Source of the DNA: G026625185 sp035256645
GTDB taxonomy: Bacteria > Desulfobacterota > WTBG01 > JAGOGO01
DNA: 51,760 bases
NCBI GenBank assembly: GCA_035256645.1
Contig: DATEXU010000170.1
Coordinates: 1 to 51,760 of the forward strand
Direction: 5' to 3'
The notes under the pieces are model-generated. The model ran no database searches and was not told the origin of the DNA. It saw nothing but the letters and a program-made list of their open reading frames with translations. The position numbers were made by a program, and so were the translations under genes. Position 1 is the stretch's first letter; every line of letters begins with the position of its first letter. Positions 1 to 8,939 of the stretch are shown in pieces.

Positions 1-430
1 GCGCACGGAACGTACCGAAATAATCAACGGTTTGGGTGACGCTATGAATAAAACGTCCTACGAGCGGGGAGCTGAGCGCCCGGTTAACAGAGTCGGATTC
101 GTCTGTGCCGTTATAGTTGAAGTCGGTTTCAAGGCCAAAAACAAAATTACAAACCTGGTAATTGTACCCAAGTTGGGCGCCACTCGTGAAAGCTCCGTTA
201 TTCAAGCTGCCTGAATCGGTTCGCAGTGAATTCGTCGACGCGAAAGGCGCATCGAGAAAACGACCAGAGGGGCTGAGCTTGTACTTTGAGTCGTTTATGG
301 CGCCGCCTATATTAATACCAGCGTAGAACCCGGTCCAATTATACGTGGAGCCGGCTCCATCCCCGGCATGAGCTGACCCACATATTAGCAACAAAGCCAG
401 CATGATACTTGCGAAACCTATGTTTTTCAT
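1..430 (-). CDS. Outer-membrane beta-barrel (porin-like) protein, N-terminal part
   Basis: Reading the minus strand from the ATG at 430 gives a cleavable signal peptide (MKNIGFASIMLALLLICGSA, then HA before the likely cut). Next comes the stretch NWTGFYAGINIGGAI, typical of Omp25/OmpA-like 8-strand barrels, with further aromatic, Gly-rich strand-like segments such as GAQLGYNYQ and FGLETDFNY. The gene runs off the left edge, so only about 143 residues are visible. A strong ribosome site (AGGAGG) lies 5 bases before the ATG. The protein is expected in the outer membrane; substrate or pore function cannot be told. The plus-strand reading frame here is a shadow. Confidence 0.85.
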   Translation of the reverse strand, partial: MKNIGFASIMLALLLICGSAHAGDGAGSTYNWTGFYAGINIGGAINDSKYKLSPSGRFLDAPFASTNSLRTDSGSLNNGAFTSGAQLGYNYQVCNFVFGLETDFNYNGTDESDSVNRALSSPLVGRFIHSVTQTVDYFGTFRA

Positions 431-587
431 TAGAACCTCCTTTTTAAATATCCTATTTTATATTCACATCAAACATGGAAGCACCTCCCCTCAGGGACTT
501 CCTTTTTTTGTACTGCACTTTTTGGGGATTGATAGTTTTTATTTTTCTACTACTAACAGGGGGAAAAGTCAAGAAAAAAGTGAATTA

Positions 588-606
588 CCCCGCCCACAGG
601 GCGGGG
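588..606. repeat. Perfect hairpin next to the IS200-like transposase end
   Basis: CCCCGCCC (588-595), loop ACA, GGGCGGGG (599-606): an 8-bp perfect stem with a 3-base loop, five bases from the stop codon of the transposase remnant. IS200/IS605 elements carry subterminal hairpins recognised by their Y1 transposase, so this is probably the element's end hairpin. It could also act as a terminator, but no T-run follows on either strand. Confidence 0.6.
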
Positions 607-610
607 CATC

Positions 611-1000
611 TTAAAATAGTTTTAATTGCTTAGGAGATTTCTCGTGTTCACGATGGTATTTTGTGTATTTTCTAATCACTTCTTTTGTCACCTTATCCCC
701 AACCGTTCGCACAAAATATCCATCCTCCCAAAATTCTCCTCCCCAAAGCTCTTGCTTTACTTCCGGATGCTCCTGAAATATTACACTGGCACTGATCACC
801 CCTACTACCCTGGAAATACTGTGCCTCGGTGGAAACGAAAGAAAAATATGAACGTGACCTTCTGCTACCTCCAGCGTATCTATCTCGAAATCATGATTAC
901 CGGAAATCTCCTTAAATATTTCTTTTCTTCGCCCGTTTTTGGTAATCGCTAAGACGTTAAAAGCGTTGTCCCGAACAGCGGCAATTGTCTTCTCGTCCAT
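611..1000 (-). CDS. IS200/IS605-type Y1 transposase, probable remnant
   Basis: The C-terminal two thirds match Y1 (HUH) transposases: EGHVHIFLSFPP holds the HUH motif, followed by LWGGEFWEDGYFVRTVGDKV and a helix with IRKY, the likely catalytic Tyr. The N-terminal 25 or so residues do not look like the usual first strand of the family (a HLVW/VTKYR-type segment). The stretch between SRVVGVI and SASVIF seems to lack about three residues relative to relatives. The ATG has no ribosome site, and the frame stays open upstream for about 25 codons without a better start. This suggests a decayed or 5'-truncated copy, probably inactive. The hairpin just downstream supports an IS200-like element. Confidence 0.7.
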   Translation of the reverse strand: MDEKTIAAVRDNAFNVLAITKNGRRKEIFKEISGNHDFEIDTLEVAEGHVHIFLSFPPRHSISRVVGVISASVIFQEHPEVKQELWGGEFWEDGYFVRTVGDKVTKEVIRKYTKYHREHEKSPKQLKLF

Positions 1001-1152
1001 AAAATCCCGCCAGGGAAAGTGAAAAAAAATCTTATCGCCGGTATCTTTTCTTAAGGCTCGTCGTGTAAATGGTATTTATGTTCTAAAATACGCTGTGTTT
1101 TTTCTTTATCTTATAAACCGCTGTTTTTAAAATAATTTTATAGAAAAAACCA

Positions 1153-1180
1153 TTGACAAATCGGGCTGCGCGGGTATAAA
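1153..1180 (+). promoter_or_regulatory. Sigma-70-type promoter for the GNAT gene
   Basis: TTGACA at 1153-1158, a 16-base spacer, then TATAAA at 1175-1180; a second -10-like TATAAT lies at 1183-1188. The pair sits about 55 bases before the GNAT start codon, the only plus-strand gene it could serve. Confidence 0.6.
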
Positions 1181-1236
1181 TTTATAATTTATCTTTATGA
1201 ATTATTAATAATTATCCAAAAAACAGGCAGGTGTTT

Positions 1237-1638
1237 ATGATTATCTACAAAGAGTCTGCTCCCGCTGCTCAAGAGTATCATGAATTATTTGTAAGCACAG
1301 GCTGGACAAGGGTAATCCAGGTTTCAGCCGATGATCTAATGATCGCTATTAACAACAGCTGGTATTGGATTACTGCTTATGAGGATGATAAGTTAGTTGG
1401 CGTGGGGAGAGTTCTTTCTGATGGTTTGCTGTATGCTTTAATTTGCGACTTGATCGTCCTTCCCGGAAAACAAAAACATGGAGTCGGGGGCGGCATTTTA
1501 TCGAGGCTAACCAAGAAATGCAAGGAAGCAGGAATAAAGCGCGTTTGGCTGTTTGCTGCTCCGGGCACCTCTCTTTTTTGCCAAAGAAACGGTTTTATCG
1601 CCCGCCCCGCAAACGCGCCCGGAATGCAGTTGATATAG
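1237..1638 (+). CDS. GNAT-family N-acetyltransferase
   Basis: A 133-residue protein with the compact GNAT fold: a central strand LICDLIVLPGKQKHGVGGGI includes the acetyl-CoA pyrophosphate-binding turn (here QKHGVGGG, where Q/RxxGxG/A is usual). The end, FCQRNGFIARPANAPGMQLI, is typical of the small GNATs annotated in many genomes. The substrate is unknown. ATG at 1237 is preferred to GTG at 1231 because AGGCAG ends six bases before it. A single-gene unit is likely: its own promoter lies upstream and a hairpin with a T-run follows at 1746-1772. Confidence 0.85.
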   Translation: MIIYKESAPAAQEYHELFVSTGWTRVIQVSADDLMIAINNSWYWITAYEDDKLVGVGRVLSDGLLYALICDLIVLPGKQKHGVGGGILSRLTKKCKEAGIKRVWLFAAPGTSLFCQRNGFIARPANAPGMQLI

Positions 1639-2032
1639 AAGGAATTTCTTTTTTTCTTATCGCAGATTTTTCGATGCCGATCCCACGTAGGCCCGCCTTT
1701 GGTTTCCACCATTGTATTTTTTCGGGTGAAAGCCCCCGAAGGTCCAACCGCCATCATCGTGGTGCGGTTTTTGAAGAATAAACCTGGAGTTTTTTGCTGA
1801 AAAAAACCAGTCGATAAATTTATTTCAAGAATTTTCCCGCCTGTGGCTAAGGTAGCCTAAGAAAAGACTGGAAGCGGAGGATTTTTCCCCGAGCACTTTT
1901 GTAATGGGGATGGTTTTGCCATTCAAAATTTTCTGACAAAGATCTTGCCTGCTTGACAAGGAGAAGTAATCTCGATAGGCTTGGGAGAGAAACTGGACAG
2001 GTTTTTCCTAAAAACCGGAAGGGGGCTTTTGA
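1639..2032. other. Intergenic region between the GNAT gene and comEC
   Basis: 394 bases without a convincing gene. It holds the hairpin described at 1746-1772 and a second one just before it (TTCGGG...CCCGAA). The minus-strand open frame across this region overlaps the GNAT gene antisense and has no family signature. The stretch 1840-1960 has several short self-complementary parts, but I could not fit it to a riboswitch class I know. Confidence 0.4.
1746..1772 (+). terminator. Probable rho-independent terminator after the GNAT gene
   Basis: AACCGC (1746-1751) pairs with GCGGTT (1764-1769) and is followed by TTTTTG. The stem is 6 bp with two more possible pairs across a small bulge. About 110 bases downstream of the GNAT stop. 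Confidence 0.45.
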
Positions 2033-4516
2033 GTGTTCTTGCTTCTGTTTAAAAATTTTTTATCCCCGCTTTTTACTCTTCTTTTCACTTACATGGCCGG
2101 GCTTCTACTTGGGATTTTCTGGCATCCGCGGGCAACAATTATCGTTACTATCGTTTGCTTTCTTTTAGTCCTGGGAGTCTATGCTTTATTTAAAAAGCGC
2201 CCGTGGCTGTCGAACCTTGCGCTTTTTCTCGGACTTTTTTTAGTGGGAGTGCTCTCCATTGCTCATTATCTCCGGCCAGATTTTCCTGCCCATCATGTTT
2301 ATTGCTGGGCACAAAATCGTCCCTTAGCCGTGGAAGGCTTTCTTTACCGTCCGGCAGAGTATTTACCTCAAAAAACCCGCCTTTATGTTCGGGCACAGTG
2401 GATCATAATTTCCAAGAAAAAATATCCGGTAACCGGAAACATTCTTCTCACCATAGAGGATGCCCGAGAAAGCTTTTTGGTTTATGACCGACTTATCTTC
2501 TCAACCCGCTTACGCAAACCCCGCAACTTTGGAAACCCCGGAGGATTCGATTATGTGCGGTGGCTTGCTTTCCAGGATATCTACGTAACCGGGTATGTGT
2601 CCAAGGAACAGGGCTTGATTAGACTGGGGCTGCCGCAAAGCAGGTTGTGGTTAAGAAAAATAGATGCGTTTCGAAGCACGATCCGAGAAATTATTGATTC
2701 CTCAACGTCTCCTCCGGCGAACTCCTTTCTGCGAGCCTTGCTTTTGGGTGAACAGAGCGCCTTACCCGATGAGATCAATGAAAGTTTTATCCACACCGGA
2801 ACCGCTCATGTCCTCGCTATTTCCGGACTTAATATTGGAATCGTTGCTGCTTTTTTTTATTTTCTTTTTAAGCGCATTTTGAGCTTCTCCGAGTTCCTCC
2901 TTTTGAAGGTCAATGTCCTTAAACTCGCTGCCGCTCTGTCCGTTCTCCCGGTTCTCTTTTATGCCCTGATTGCAGGGGCCGGGGTTTCGGTGCAAAGGGC
3001 TTTCATCATGACCGTTGCATATATAGCCGCCCTTCTTTTGAATAGAGAAAGGGATTTGTACCATGCCACTGCTTTGGCTGCGTTAGTGATTCTTGCCATA
3101 CAACCTCCTACTCTGTTTGGAGCCTCGTTTCAGCTCTCTTTTGTATCGGTTTTAGGGATCGTCTTCTTTGCCCCGAAAATCCTTTCTCTCCTTCCCCGGC
3201 AAGATAAGCTGCTTCAAAAATTAGATCCTCCCTGGTGGAGAAAGCTAAAGTACCAACCTCTATTTTTTTTGGTGGTCACTTTTTCGGCCATGCTTGCCAC
3301 GGCACCCCTGGTTGCTTATTACTTTAGCCTTTTTTCTCTTTCTGGACTTGTTGCAAATTTACTCATTGTCCCCCTGGCCGGATTTTTAATCGTGGTGATG
3401 GGTTTAATAGGTGTTTTATTAATTCCCTTTTCCTCGTTTGTTGCTGGGTTTGTTTTTTATCTTTCGGGCCTCTTGTCGGATATCACCATTAAGATTGCCG
3501 CCTTCTTGGCAAGCATTCCCTGGACGAGTTTTCTTGTCCCCACCCCTGCGCTCATCACGGTATTCCTTTTCTATTTTTTTATCCTCGCTCTTTTTTGCTG
3601 GAAATTTTATGGCTGGCCGAAAAAGATTATCCTTATCTCTTTGATTTTGCTGGTGGTCAACTCTTCTTATCGTCATTCCCACGTAAAACCCCCGGCACTC
3701 CTCGTTACCTTTATTGATGTAGGACAAGGAGATTCAGCCCTTATCCGCTTTCCTGAGGGCAAAACCATGCTCATTGATGGTGGGGGCTTTCCCAAGGGAG
3801 ATTTTGATACGGGTAAGAATATTGTCGCCCCCTTTCTTTTGAAGCAGGGAGTGTTGCACATTGATTATTTAGTTCTCACTCATCCCCACCCGGACCATTC
3901 CTATGGACTCCGTTATATCGCCGAAAATTTTTCGATTAGAGAATTCTGGACCAATGGAGATGCGGTGGGCGATCCCTATTTTTTGGAATTGGGAAAAACC
4001 CTGGCCAAGAGGAAGGTGGTTATCCGGAAGCTTAACAGCAGTTCCCCGCGGATGTTGATCCAAGGGGTGAGTATGGATATTCTCCATCCTCCTCCAGCTT
4101 ATTCAGGGTCTGGACAAGGTGTAGATGCTCGACTTAATAACAAGTCTTTGGTTATTAAGTTTTCCTATGGGGGTATCGGGTTTCTTTTTACCGGGGATAT
4201 TGAACTGGATGCAGAAAAAATGCTGTTATCAACCGGGGAGGATCTCTCCGCTGATGTGCTTAAGATGCCCCATCATGGAAGCGCGACCTCGAGCAGCATC
4301 CCTTTTATTAACTCGGTCGGCCCCCGGGTCGCCATCTGCTCCGTGGGCTTTCGCAATCCTTTTAACCTTCCCCATCCCGGCGTTCTCAAGCGTTTTCAAA
4401 AAAAGGGCTGTGCTGTATATCGGACTGACCTGAATGGAGCGGTGGCTATAGCTACTGAGGGCAAAGAACTGTGGGTGCAGGGCTTGCGGCAAGATCGAAA
4501 ACCAGGAGAGTTTTAA
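2033..4516 (+). CDS. comEC: ComEC/Rec2-type DNA uptake channel
   Basis: An 827-residue inner-membrane protein with the three ComEC parts: N-terminal membrane segments and a DUF4131-like soluble domain (to about residue 200); the Competence domain with many TM helices (signature EQSALPDEINESFIHTGTAH and LAISGLNIGI, about 245-280); and a C-terminal metallo-beta-lactamase-like domain (GQGDSALI near 563, HPHPDH near 615, KMPHHGS near 745). ComEC moves single-stranded DNA across the inner membrane during natural transformation. The beta-lactamase-like domain is thought to degrade the non-transported strand. The GTG start is chosen because GGAAGGGGG lies 7 bases upstream. Length is normal. The gene converges on efp with a 7-base gap. 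Confidence 0.93.
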   Translation: MFLLLFKNFLSPLFTLLFTYMAGLLLGIFWHPRATIIVTIVCFLLVLGVYALFKKRPWLSNLALFLGLFLVGVLSIAHYLRPDFPAHHVYCWAQNRPLAVEGFLYRPAEYLPQKTRLYVRAQWIIISKKKYPVTGNILLTIEDARESFLVYDRLIFSTRLRKPRNFGNPGGFDYVRWLAFQDIYVTGYVSKEQGLIRLGLPQSRLWLRKIDAFRSTIREIIDSSTSPPANSFLRALLLGEQSALPDEINESFIHTGTAHVLAISGLNIGIVAAFFYFLFKRILSFSEFLLLKVNVLKLAAALSVLPVLFYALIAGAGVSVQRAFIMTVAYIAALLLNRERDLYHATALAALVILAIQPPTLFGASFQLSFVSVLGIVFFAPKILSLLPRQDKLLQKLDPPWWRKLKYQPLFFLVVTFSAMLATAPLVAYYFSLFSLSGLVANLLIVPLAGFLIVVMGLIGVLLIPFSSFVAGFVFYLSGLLSDITIKIAAFLASIPWTSFLVPTPALITVFLFYFFILALFCWKFYGWPKKIILISLILLVVNSSYRHSHVKPPALLVTFIDVGQGDSALIRFPEGKTMLIDGGGFPKGDFDTGKNIVAPFLLKQGVLHIDYLVLTHPHPDHSYGLRYIAENFSIREFWTNGDAVGDPYFLELGKTLAKRKVVIRKLNSSSPRMLIQGVSMDILHPPPAYSGSGQGVDARLNNKSLVIKFSYGGIGFLFTGDIELDAEKMLLSTGEDLSADVLKMPHHGSATSSSIPFINSVGPRVAICSVGFRNPFNLPHPGVLKRFQKKGCAVYRTDLNGAVAIATEGKELWVQGLRQDRKPGEF

Positions 4517-4523
4517 TGAATTG

Positions 4524-5084
4524 TTAGCTTATCCTTTCGATGTATTCCCCGGTCCGGGTGTCAATTTTTACCTTATCTCCTTCATTAATAAAAAGGGGGA
4601 CCTGTATTACTGCTCCGGTCTCGAGGTTTGCGGGCTTGCTTCCGCCGCTGGCCGTGTCCCCTCTGACCCCGGGGTCGGTCTTGGCCACCGTAAGCACAAC
4701 AAACATCGGCACTTCAACCCCGAGAAGCTTTCCCTGGTGAAACAGGGCGGTGATAGTGATATTTTCCTGGAGGTAGTTTTTGCTTTCCCCCAACTGATCT
4801 TCGGTTAAAAATGTTTGTTCGTACGTTTCTAACTCCATAAAATAATGCTGCTTCCCCTCTGCGTAGAGATACTGCATGGATTTTTCTTCCAAGTCTGGTT
4901 TTTCGACTTTTTCGCCCGCCCTTAGGGTCCGGTCAATAACCCTGCCGGTAGCTAAGTTTTTTAATTTCGTTCGGACAAAGGCGCCGCCTTTCCCCGGCTT
5001 TACGTGCTGGAACTCAACAATACTATAGGGTGTGCCCTCTAATTCTATTTTTAGCCCTCTCCGAAAATCACTGGTGGAATACAT
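4524..5084 (-). CDS. efp: Translation elongation factor P
   Basis: A 186-residue protein, the usual EF-P length, with the KOW-like N-terminal domain, two OB domains and the C-terminal signature-like region EYIERIS. The loop PGKGGAF carries Lys32, the position modified in many bacteria. EF-P relieves ribosome stalling at polyproline. No EpmA/EpmB-type modification gene is visible nearby. It follows pepP by 11 bases on the same strand, and a peptidase-efp pair is a common arrangement (pepP/pepQ with efp), so co-transcription is likely. Confidence 0.96.
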   Translation of the reverse strand: MYSTSDFRRGLKIELEGTPYSIVEFQHVKPGKGGAFVRTKLKNLATGRVIDRTLRAGEKVEKPDLEEKSMQYLYAEGKQHYFMELETYEQTFLTEDQLGESKNYLQENITITALFHQGKLLGVEVPMFVVLTVAKTDPGVRGDTASGGSKPANLETGAVIQVPLFINEGDKVKIDTRTGEYIERIS

Positions 5085-5095
5085 CGTTCAACCTC

Positions 5096-6190
5096 CTAAT
5101 TTAGGATCTCTAACTTTTTGGGCACACGGGTAAGCACCTCGCAGCCACCCCGGGTTACCACGATCATGTCTTCGATCCGAACCCCTCCCCAATTGGGAAG
5201 ATAAATTCCCGGCTCAATGGTAAAGACCATCCCTTCTTCCAGGATTTCTTTTTTTAACGGAGAAATGCGAGGCTCCTCGTGCAAAGAAAGCCCTACTCCA
5301 TGGCCGGTCCCGTGTCCAAAGTATTTTTCAAATCCTTTTTTTTCTATATAGCCTCGGGCTGCTTTGTCTATCTTTTGTGAAGAAACGCCCGGCTTAATTT
5401 TCTCAATCGCTCGATCATGAGCTGTTTTTACAATATTAAAAATTTCCTTTTGTTTTGGGGTGGGGGTTCCCGTCGCCATGGTGCAGGTTTCGTCACTGCA
5501 GTATCCATGGTATCGGATCCCAAAATCTATCATGATCAATTCCTGGGTTCCGATCTTTTTCTCGCTCGCAACCCCATGGGGCAACGCTGACCGCTTTCCG
5601 CTGGCAACAATAACATCAAAAGCTAACTTATCTGCTCCTGCTTCTTTTACCGCAGATTCATAGGCTGTGGCAACTTCTTTTTCTGTGACTCCGGATTTTA
5701 TTTTCTCTTTCATTTTTTGAAATCCTTGAGTGGAGATTGTTATCGCCTGGCGAATAACCTTTATCTCCTTCTTTTCTTTTTTCATCCTGAGCGTGCGCAA
5801 CCCTTCTTCTGTGGGGATGGGGGCTGTGCCCGAAAGTCCTTTCTCCAGTTGCTTGAAGTCGGCGTAAGAAATTGCCTTTGCATCAAACCCCACCCTTTTT
5901 ACCCTGAGTCGGTTTATTAATTTTATGGTGTCTTCGATCCGTTTGGAAATTTTAAGAATTTGAAAAAGCGGCGCTTCGAGCTTCGCCTGGGTAGTAAAGC
6001 GGTGATCAACGAGTAAAAAAAGAGCCTCCGGCGCTATCAGCGCAGAGGCCTCATCTCCTGTAAAGCCACTAAGGTATCGAATGTCGGTCAGGTCATTTAT
6101 TAAAAGAGCTTCAACCTTCTCCTTTTTTAAAATCTGAAGCGCCCGGTCGATCCTTTTTTTCTCATTAAGCTGTCTCTCCATTCTTCCCAC
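5096..6190 (-). CDS. pepP: Xaa-Pro aminopeptidase (M24 family)
   Basis: A creatinase-type N-terminal domain (residues about 10-125) is followed by the M24 pita-bread catalytic domain. Metal ligands are visible in MIDFGIRYHGYCSDETC (both Asp), GHGTGHGVGL (His), FTIEPGIY (Glu) and GVRIEDM (Glu). It removes N-terminal residues before proline and so pairs logically with efp. The open frame begins with GTG at 6190, three bases after the atpC stop. An ATG at 6181 (MERQLNEKKR) is an alternative start and neither has a clean ribosome site. Confidence 0.92.
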   Translation of the reverse strand: MGRMERQLNEKKRIDRALQILKKEKVEALLINDLTDIRYLSGFTGDEASALIAPEALFLLVDHRFTTQAKLEAPLFQILKISKRIEDTIKLINRLRVKRVGFDAKAISYADFKQLEKGLSGTAPIPTEEGLRTLRMKKEKKEIKVIRQAITISTQGFQKMKEKIKSGVTEKEVATAYESAVKEAGADKLAFDVIVASGKRSALPHGVASEKKIGTQELIMIDFGIRYHGYCSDETCTMATGTPTPKQKEIFNIVKTAHDRAIEKIKPGVSSQKIDKAARGYIEKKGFEKYFGHGTGHGVGLSLHEEPRISPLKKEILEEGMVFTIEPGIYLPNWGGVRIEDMIVVTRGGCEVLTRVPKKLEILN

Positions 6191-6193
6191 TAC

Positions 6194-6604
6194 TTAGGTT
6201 TTGCGGGCTGAAACTTTTATTCTATTAGTAGCTTTTTTTAAAGCTAAAACCACCTCTGAAAATTGGCTGTCGTCGGAGGACAAGCTTTTGAGTTTTTCTT
6301 CGGCTTGAATCTTGGCGGCTTCAGCTCTTTTTATGTCAATTTCCTGGGCCGGTTCAGCGGCTTCTGCCAAAATAGTTACTTTATCGTTTCCTACCTCGGC
6401 AAATCCACCACTAATAGCTAACCAATATTCCCGATTATCTTTTTTTATTGCTACTTCTCCTGTTTCCAAAGTAGTAATCAAAGCAGCGTGTCCGGGCAAA
6501 ACACCAAACTCTCCAAGACTTCCCGGCGCGGTAACCGTCTCTATCGAATCACTAAACACCACTTTTTCTGGGGTAAGAATATCTAAATGGATCGCATCTG
6601 CCAT
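6194..6604 (-). CDS. atpC: ATP synthase epsilon subunit
   Basis: 136 residues: an N-terminal beta-sandwich (HLDILTPEKVVFSD, GEFGVLPGHA, ISGGFAEV) and a C-terminal helical pair from about residue 85. This subunit of the F1 central stalk couples and regulates ATP hydrolysis. It is last in the atp gene order, 11 bases after atpD. Confidence 0.96.
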   Translation of the reverse strand: MADAIHLDILTPEKVVFSDSIETVTAPGSLGEFGVLPGHAALITTLETGEVAIKKDNREYWLAISGGFAEVGNDKVTILAEAAEPAQEIDIKRAEAAKIQAEEKLKSLSSDDSQFSEVVLALKKATNRIKVSARKT

Positions 6605-6615
6605 GTTGGTCTCTT

Positions 6616-8037
6616 TTATCCTGCTAATCGTTTTGCTTTTTCAATTACCTCTTCAATGCCGCCAACCATATAGAAGGCCTGCTCCGGAAGGTCGTCATGT
6701 TTTCCTTCGATTATTTCCTTAAACCCTCGGATCGTGTCCTCCAGTTTTACGTATTTACCCGGAGTGCCGGTAAACTCTTGAGCGACAAAAAATGGCTGGG
6801 AAAGAAATCGTTGAATTTTTCTTGCTCGCGACACCGCCAGTTTGTCTTCATCAGACAATTCTTCCATGCCCAGAATAGCAATAATGTCCTGAAGGTCTTT
6901 ATACCGCTGAAGAATCGCCTGGACTTCCCGAGCCACCCGGTAATGTTCTTCTCCGACCACTTTGGGATCAAGAATCCGGGAGGTTGAGTCCAGGGGATCA
7001 ACCGCCGGATAGATACCGAGCTCTGCAATCTGCCGGGATAAAACGGACGTTGCATCCAGGTGGGCAAAGGTTGTTGCCGGCGCAGGGTCGGTCAGGTCGT
7101 CAGCGGGAACATAAATGGCTTGCACTGAGGTGATCGAGCCTTTCTTGGTCGAGGTAATTCTTTCCTGAAGCTCGCCCAGGTCTGTGGCTAATGTGGGTTG
7201 ATACCCCACGGCTGACGGCATGCGGCCTAAAAGCGCCGAGACTTCAGAGTTGGCTTGGGTAAAACGGAAGATGTTGTCAATAAAAAGCAACACATCTTGT
7301 CCTTCTTCATCCCTAAAGTATTCTGCTGCCGTCAAAGCAGAAAGACCCACGCGGGCACGGGCGCCCGGGGTCTCAGTCATCTGTCCGTAAACCAAGGCGC
7401 ATTTTGAAATAACCCCTGATTGTTTCATTTCCAACCACAGATCGTTTCCTTCTCTGGTCCGCTCCCCTACGCCTCCAAAAACTGAATAGCCTCCGTGGTG
7501 AACCGCGATATTGTGGATCAGCTCCATAATAATAACTGTTTTTCCAACCCCAGCGCCTCCAAACAGACCGATTTTTCCTCCCTTTGAATAGGGTTCCAAT
7601 AAATCAATAACTTTTACTCCGGTTTCGAGCGCCTCCACCGCCACATTCTGTTCGACAAACGAAGGAGCTGGCCGGTGAATGGGGTAGCGTTTTTTCGCAT
7701 TGACCGGGCCCATTTCATCCACGGGTTTTCCGATTACATTGAGCACCCTTCCCAGGGCCTCTTTTCCCACCGGCATGGTTATCTGTTCTCCTCGATAAAC
7801 CCCTTTTTGGCCCCGCACTAAACCATCAGTGGTTTCCATGGCAACGCATCGAACGGTATCGTCGCCGATATGTTGAGCTACCTCAAGAATAAGATTCCAC
7901 TCGGTGTCGTCAACGTTTGGGTTGGTGAGTTCAATGGCTCCATAAATTTCCGGGAGGTTTCCGGTATCGAACCGCATATCAACCACCGGGCCTATAACCT
8001 GGGTTATTTTTCCTTCGCTTACTGCTTCTCTGGTCAT
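6616..8037 (-). CDS. atpD: ATP synthase F1 beta subunit (catalytic)
   Basis: 473 residues with Walker A GGAGVGKT near 160, the GERTREGNDL segment, LLFIDNIFRFTQ (Walker B) and the DELSEED-equivalent ELSDEDK. These are the catalytic nucleotide sites of the F1 head. Length and signatures are fully normal. Between atpG and atpC in the standard order. Confidence 0.98.
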   Translation of the reverse strand: MTREAVSEGKITQVIGPVVDMRFDTGNLPEIYGAIELTNPNVDDTEWNLILEVAQHIGDDTVRCVAMETTDGLVRGQKGVYRGEQITMPVGKEALGRVLNVIGKPVDEMGPVNAKKRYPIHRPAPSFVEQNVAVEALETGVKVIDLLEPYSKGGKIGLFGGAGVGKTVIIMELIHNIAVHHGGYSVFGGVGERTREGNDLWLEMKQSGVISKCALVYGQMTETPGARARVGLSALTAAEYFRDEEGQDVLLFIDNIFRFTQANSEVSALLGRMPSAVGYQPTLATDLGELQERITSTKKGSITSVQAIYVPADDLTDPAPATTFAHLDATSVLSRQIAELGIYPAVDPLDSTSRILDPKVVGEEHYRVAREVQAILQRYKDLQDIIAILGMEELSDEDKLAVSRARKIQRFLSQPFFVAQEFTGTPGKYVKLEDTIRGFKEIIEGKHDDLPEQAFYMVGGIEEVIEKAKRLAG

Positions 8038-8066
8038 TAGTGATTATCCTCCTTAAAGGATATGGG

Positions 8067-8939
8067 TTATTTTTTTAAAGCTTCGGCTCCACCGACGATA
8101 TCTAAAAGCTCCTTGGTTATGGCAGCTTGTCTTGCTTTATTATAAATTAAGGCTAAATCCGTAATTACCTCCCTGCAGTTATTAGAGGCTGTATCCATGG
8201 CCGTCATCCGCGCAGCGTATTCGCTGGTTTGTGATTCCAAGATGGCTTTTAATATCTGACTTTCAAGGTATTTTGGTAAGAGCTGGTCTAAAATTTCTTT
8301 TTGGCTTGGTTCAATTATATAATCTTTCGGGGCCTCGGCCTCTGTCCCAGCCGGGGTGGTGGGAATAGGCAGAATGGTTTCTCGTGTTATTTCATATCGG
8401 ACTACTGATTTAAACGCAGAGTAGTAAAGATGAACCTCGTTCCATTCGCCGGTCAAAAAATATTTTTTTGTTTCCCTGGCAATGTCTGCGGCTAATTCAT
8501 AATTAGTTCTTTCACGGTCTTCGAGGTATTTCTTTTTTATTTCAAAATGTTTTTTTGAAAAAAAATCACCTCCCTTTTTCCCCACCGTAAGGAAGGATGC
8601 TTTTCCCAGGCCTTCTCCCATTTTTTTAAGGTCTCTTTCCGCCCTAAAGATTATGTTGTTGTTAAACGACCCGCACAACCCCTTGTCGCCGGTGACCAGT
8701 ATAATTCCCAGCCTTTTCTTTTCCTCGCTGGAAACAAAGAACGGGTGGTCTTCAGGGGTCATCCCTTTGCACATCTCCAGCACTAAATGCTTTGTCGCCT
8801 CAGCGAACGGCCGGGCTTTTAAAGCTTTTTCCTGGGATTTCCGCAGTTTCGCGGCCGAGACCATTTGCATGGCCTTGGTAATGGTCTGCGTGTTTTTTAC
8901 ACTGGCGATTCTCCTTCTTATGGTTCTCAGTGTTGCCAT
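8067..8939 (-). CDS. atpG: ATP synthase gamma subunit
   Basis: 290 residues. It begins MATLRTIRRRIASVKNTQ and ends in the conserved helix with TDLALIYNKARQAAITKEL, the rotor shaft of F1. Its ATG shares one base with the atpA stop (TAATG), so translation is coupled. Normal length. Confidence 0.97.
   Translation of the reverse strand: MATLRTIRRRIASVKNTQTITKAMQMVSAAKLRKSQEKALKARPFAEATKHLVLEMCKGMTPEDHPFFVSSEEKKRLGIILVTGDKGLCGSFNNNIIFRAERDLKKMGEGLGKASFLTVGKKGGDFFSKKHFEIKKKYLEDRERTNYELAADIARETKKYFLTGEWNEVHLYYSAFKSVVRYEITRETILPIPTTPAGTEAEAPKDYIIEPSQKEILDQLLPKYLESQILKAILESQTSEYAARMTAMDTASNNCREVITDLALIYNKARQAAITKELLDIVGGAEALKK

Noticed and set aside
32..214. 60-codon plus-strand frame at the left edge
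   Set aside because: Shadow of the outer-membrane protein gene on the minus strand.
1377..1757. 126-residue minus-strand frame over the GNAT gene
   Set aside because: Antisense to a well-supported gene, with no ribosome site or family signature.
1639..2032. Possible riboswitch upstream of comEC
   Set aside because: Some hairpins, but no match to the conserved cores of classes I know (cobalamin, c-di-GMP, TPP, SAM).
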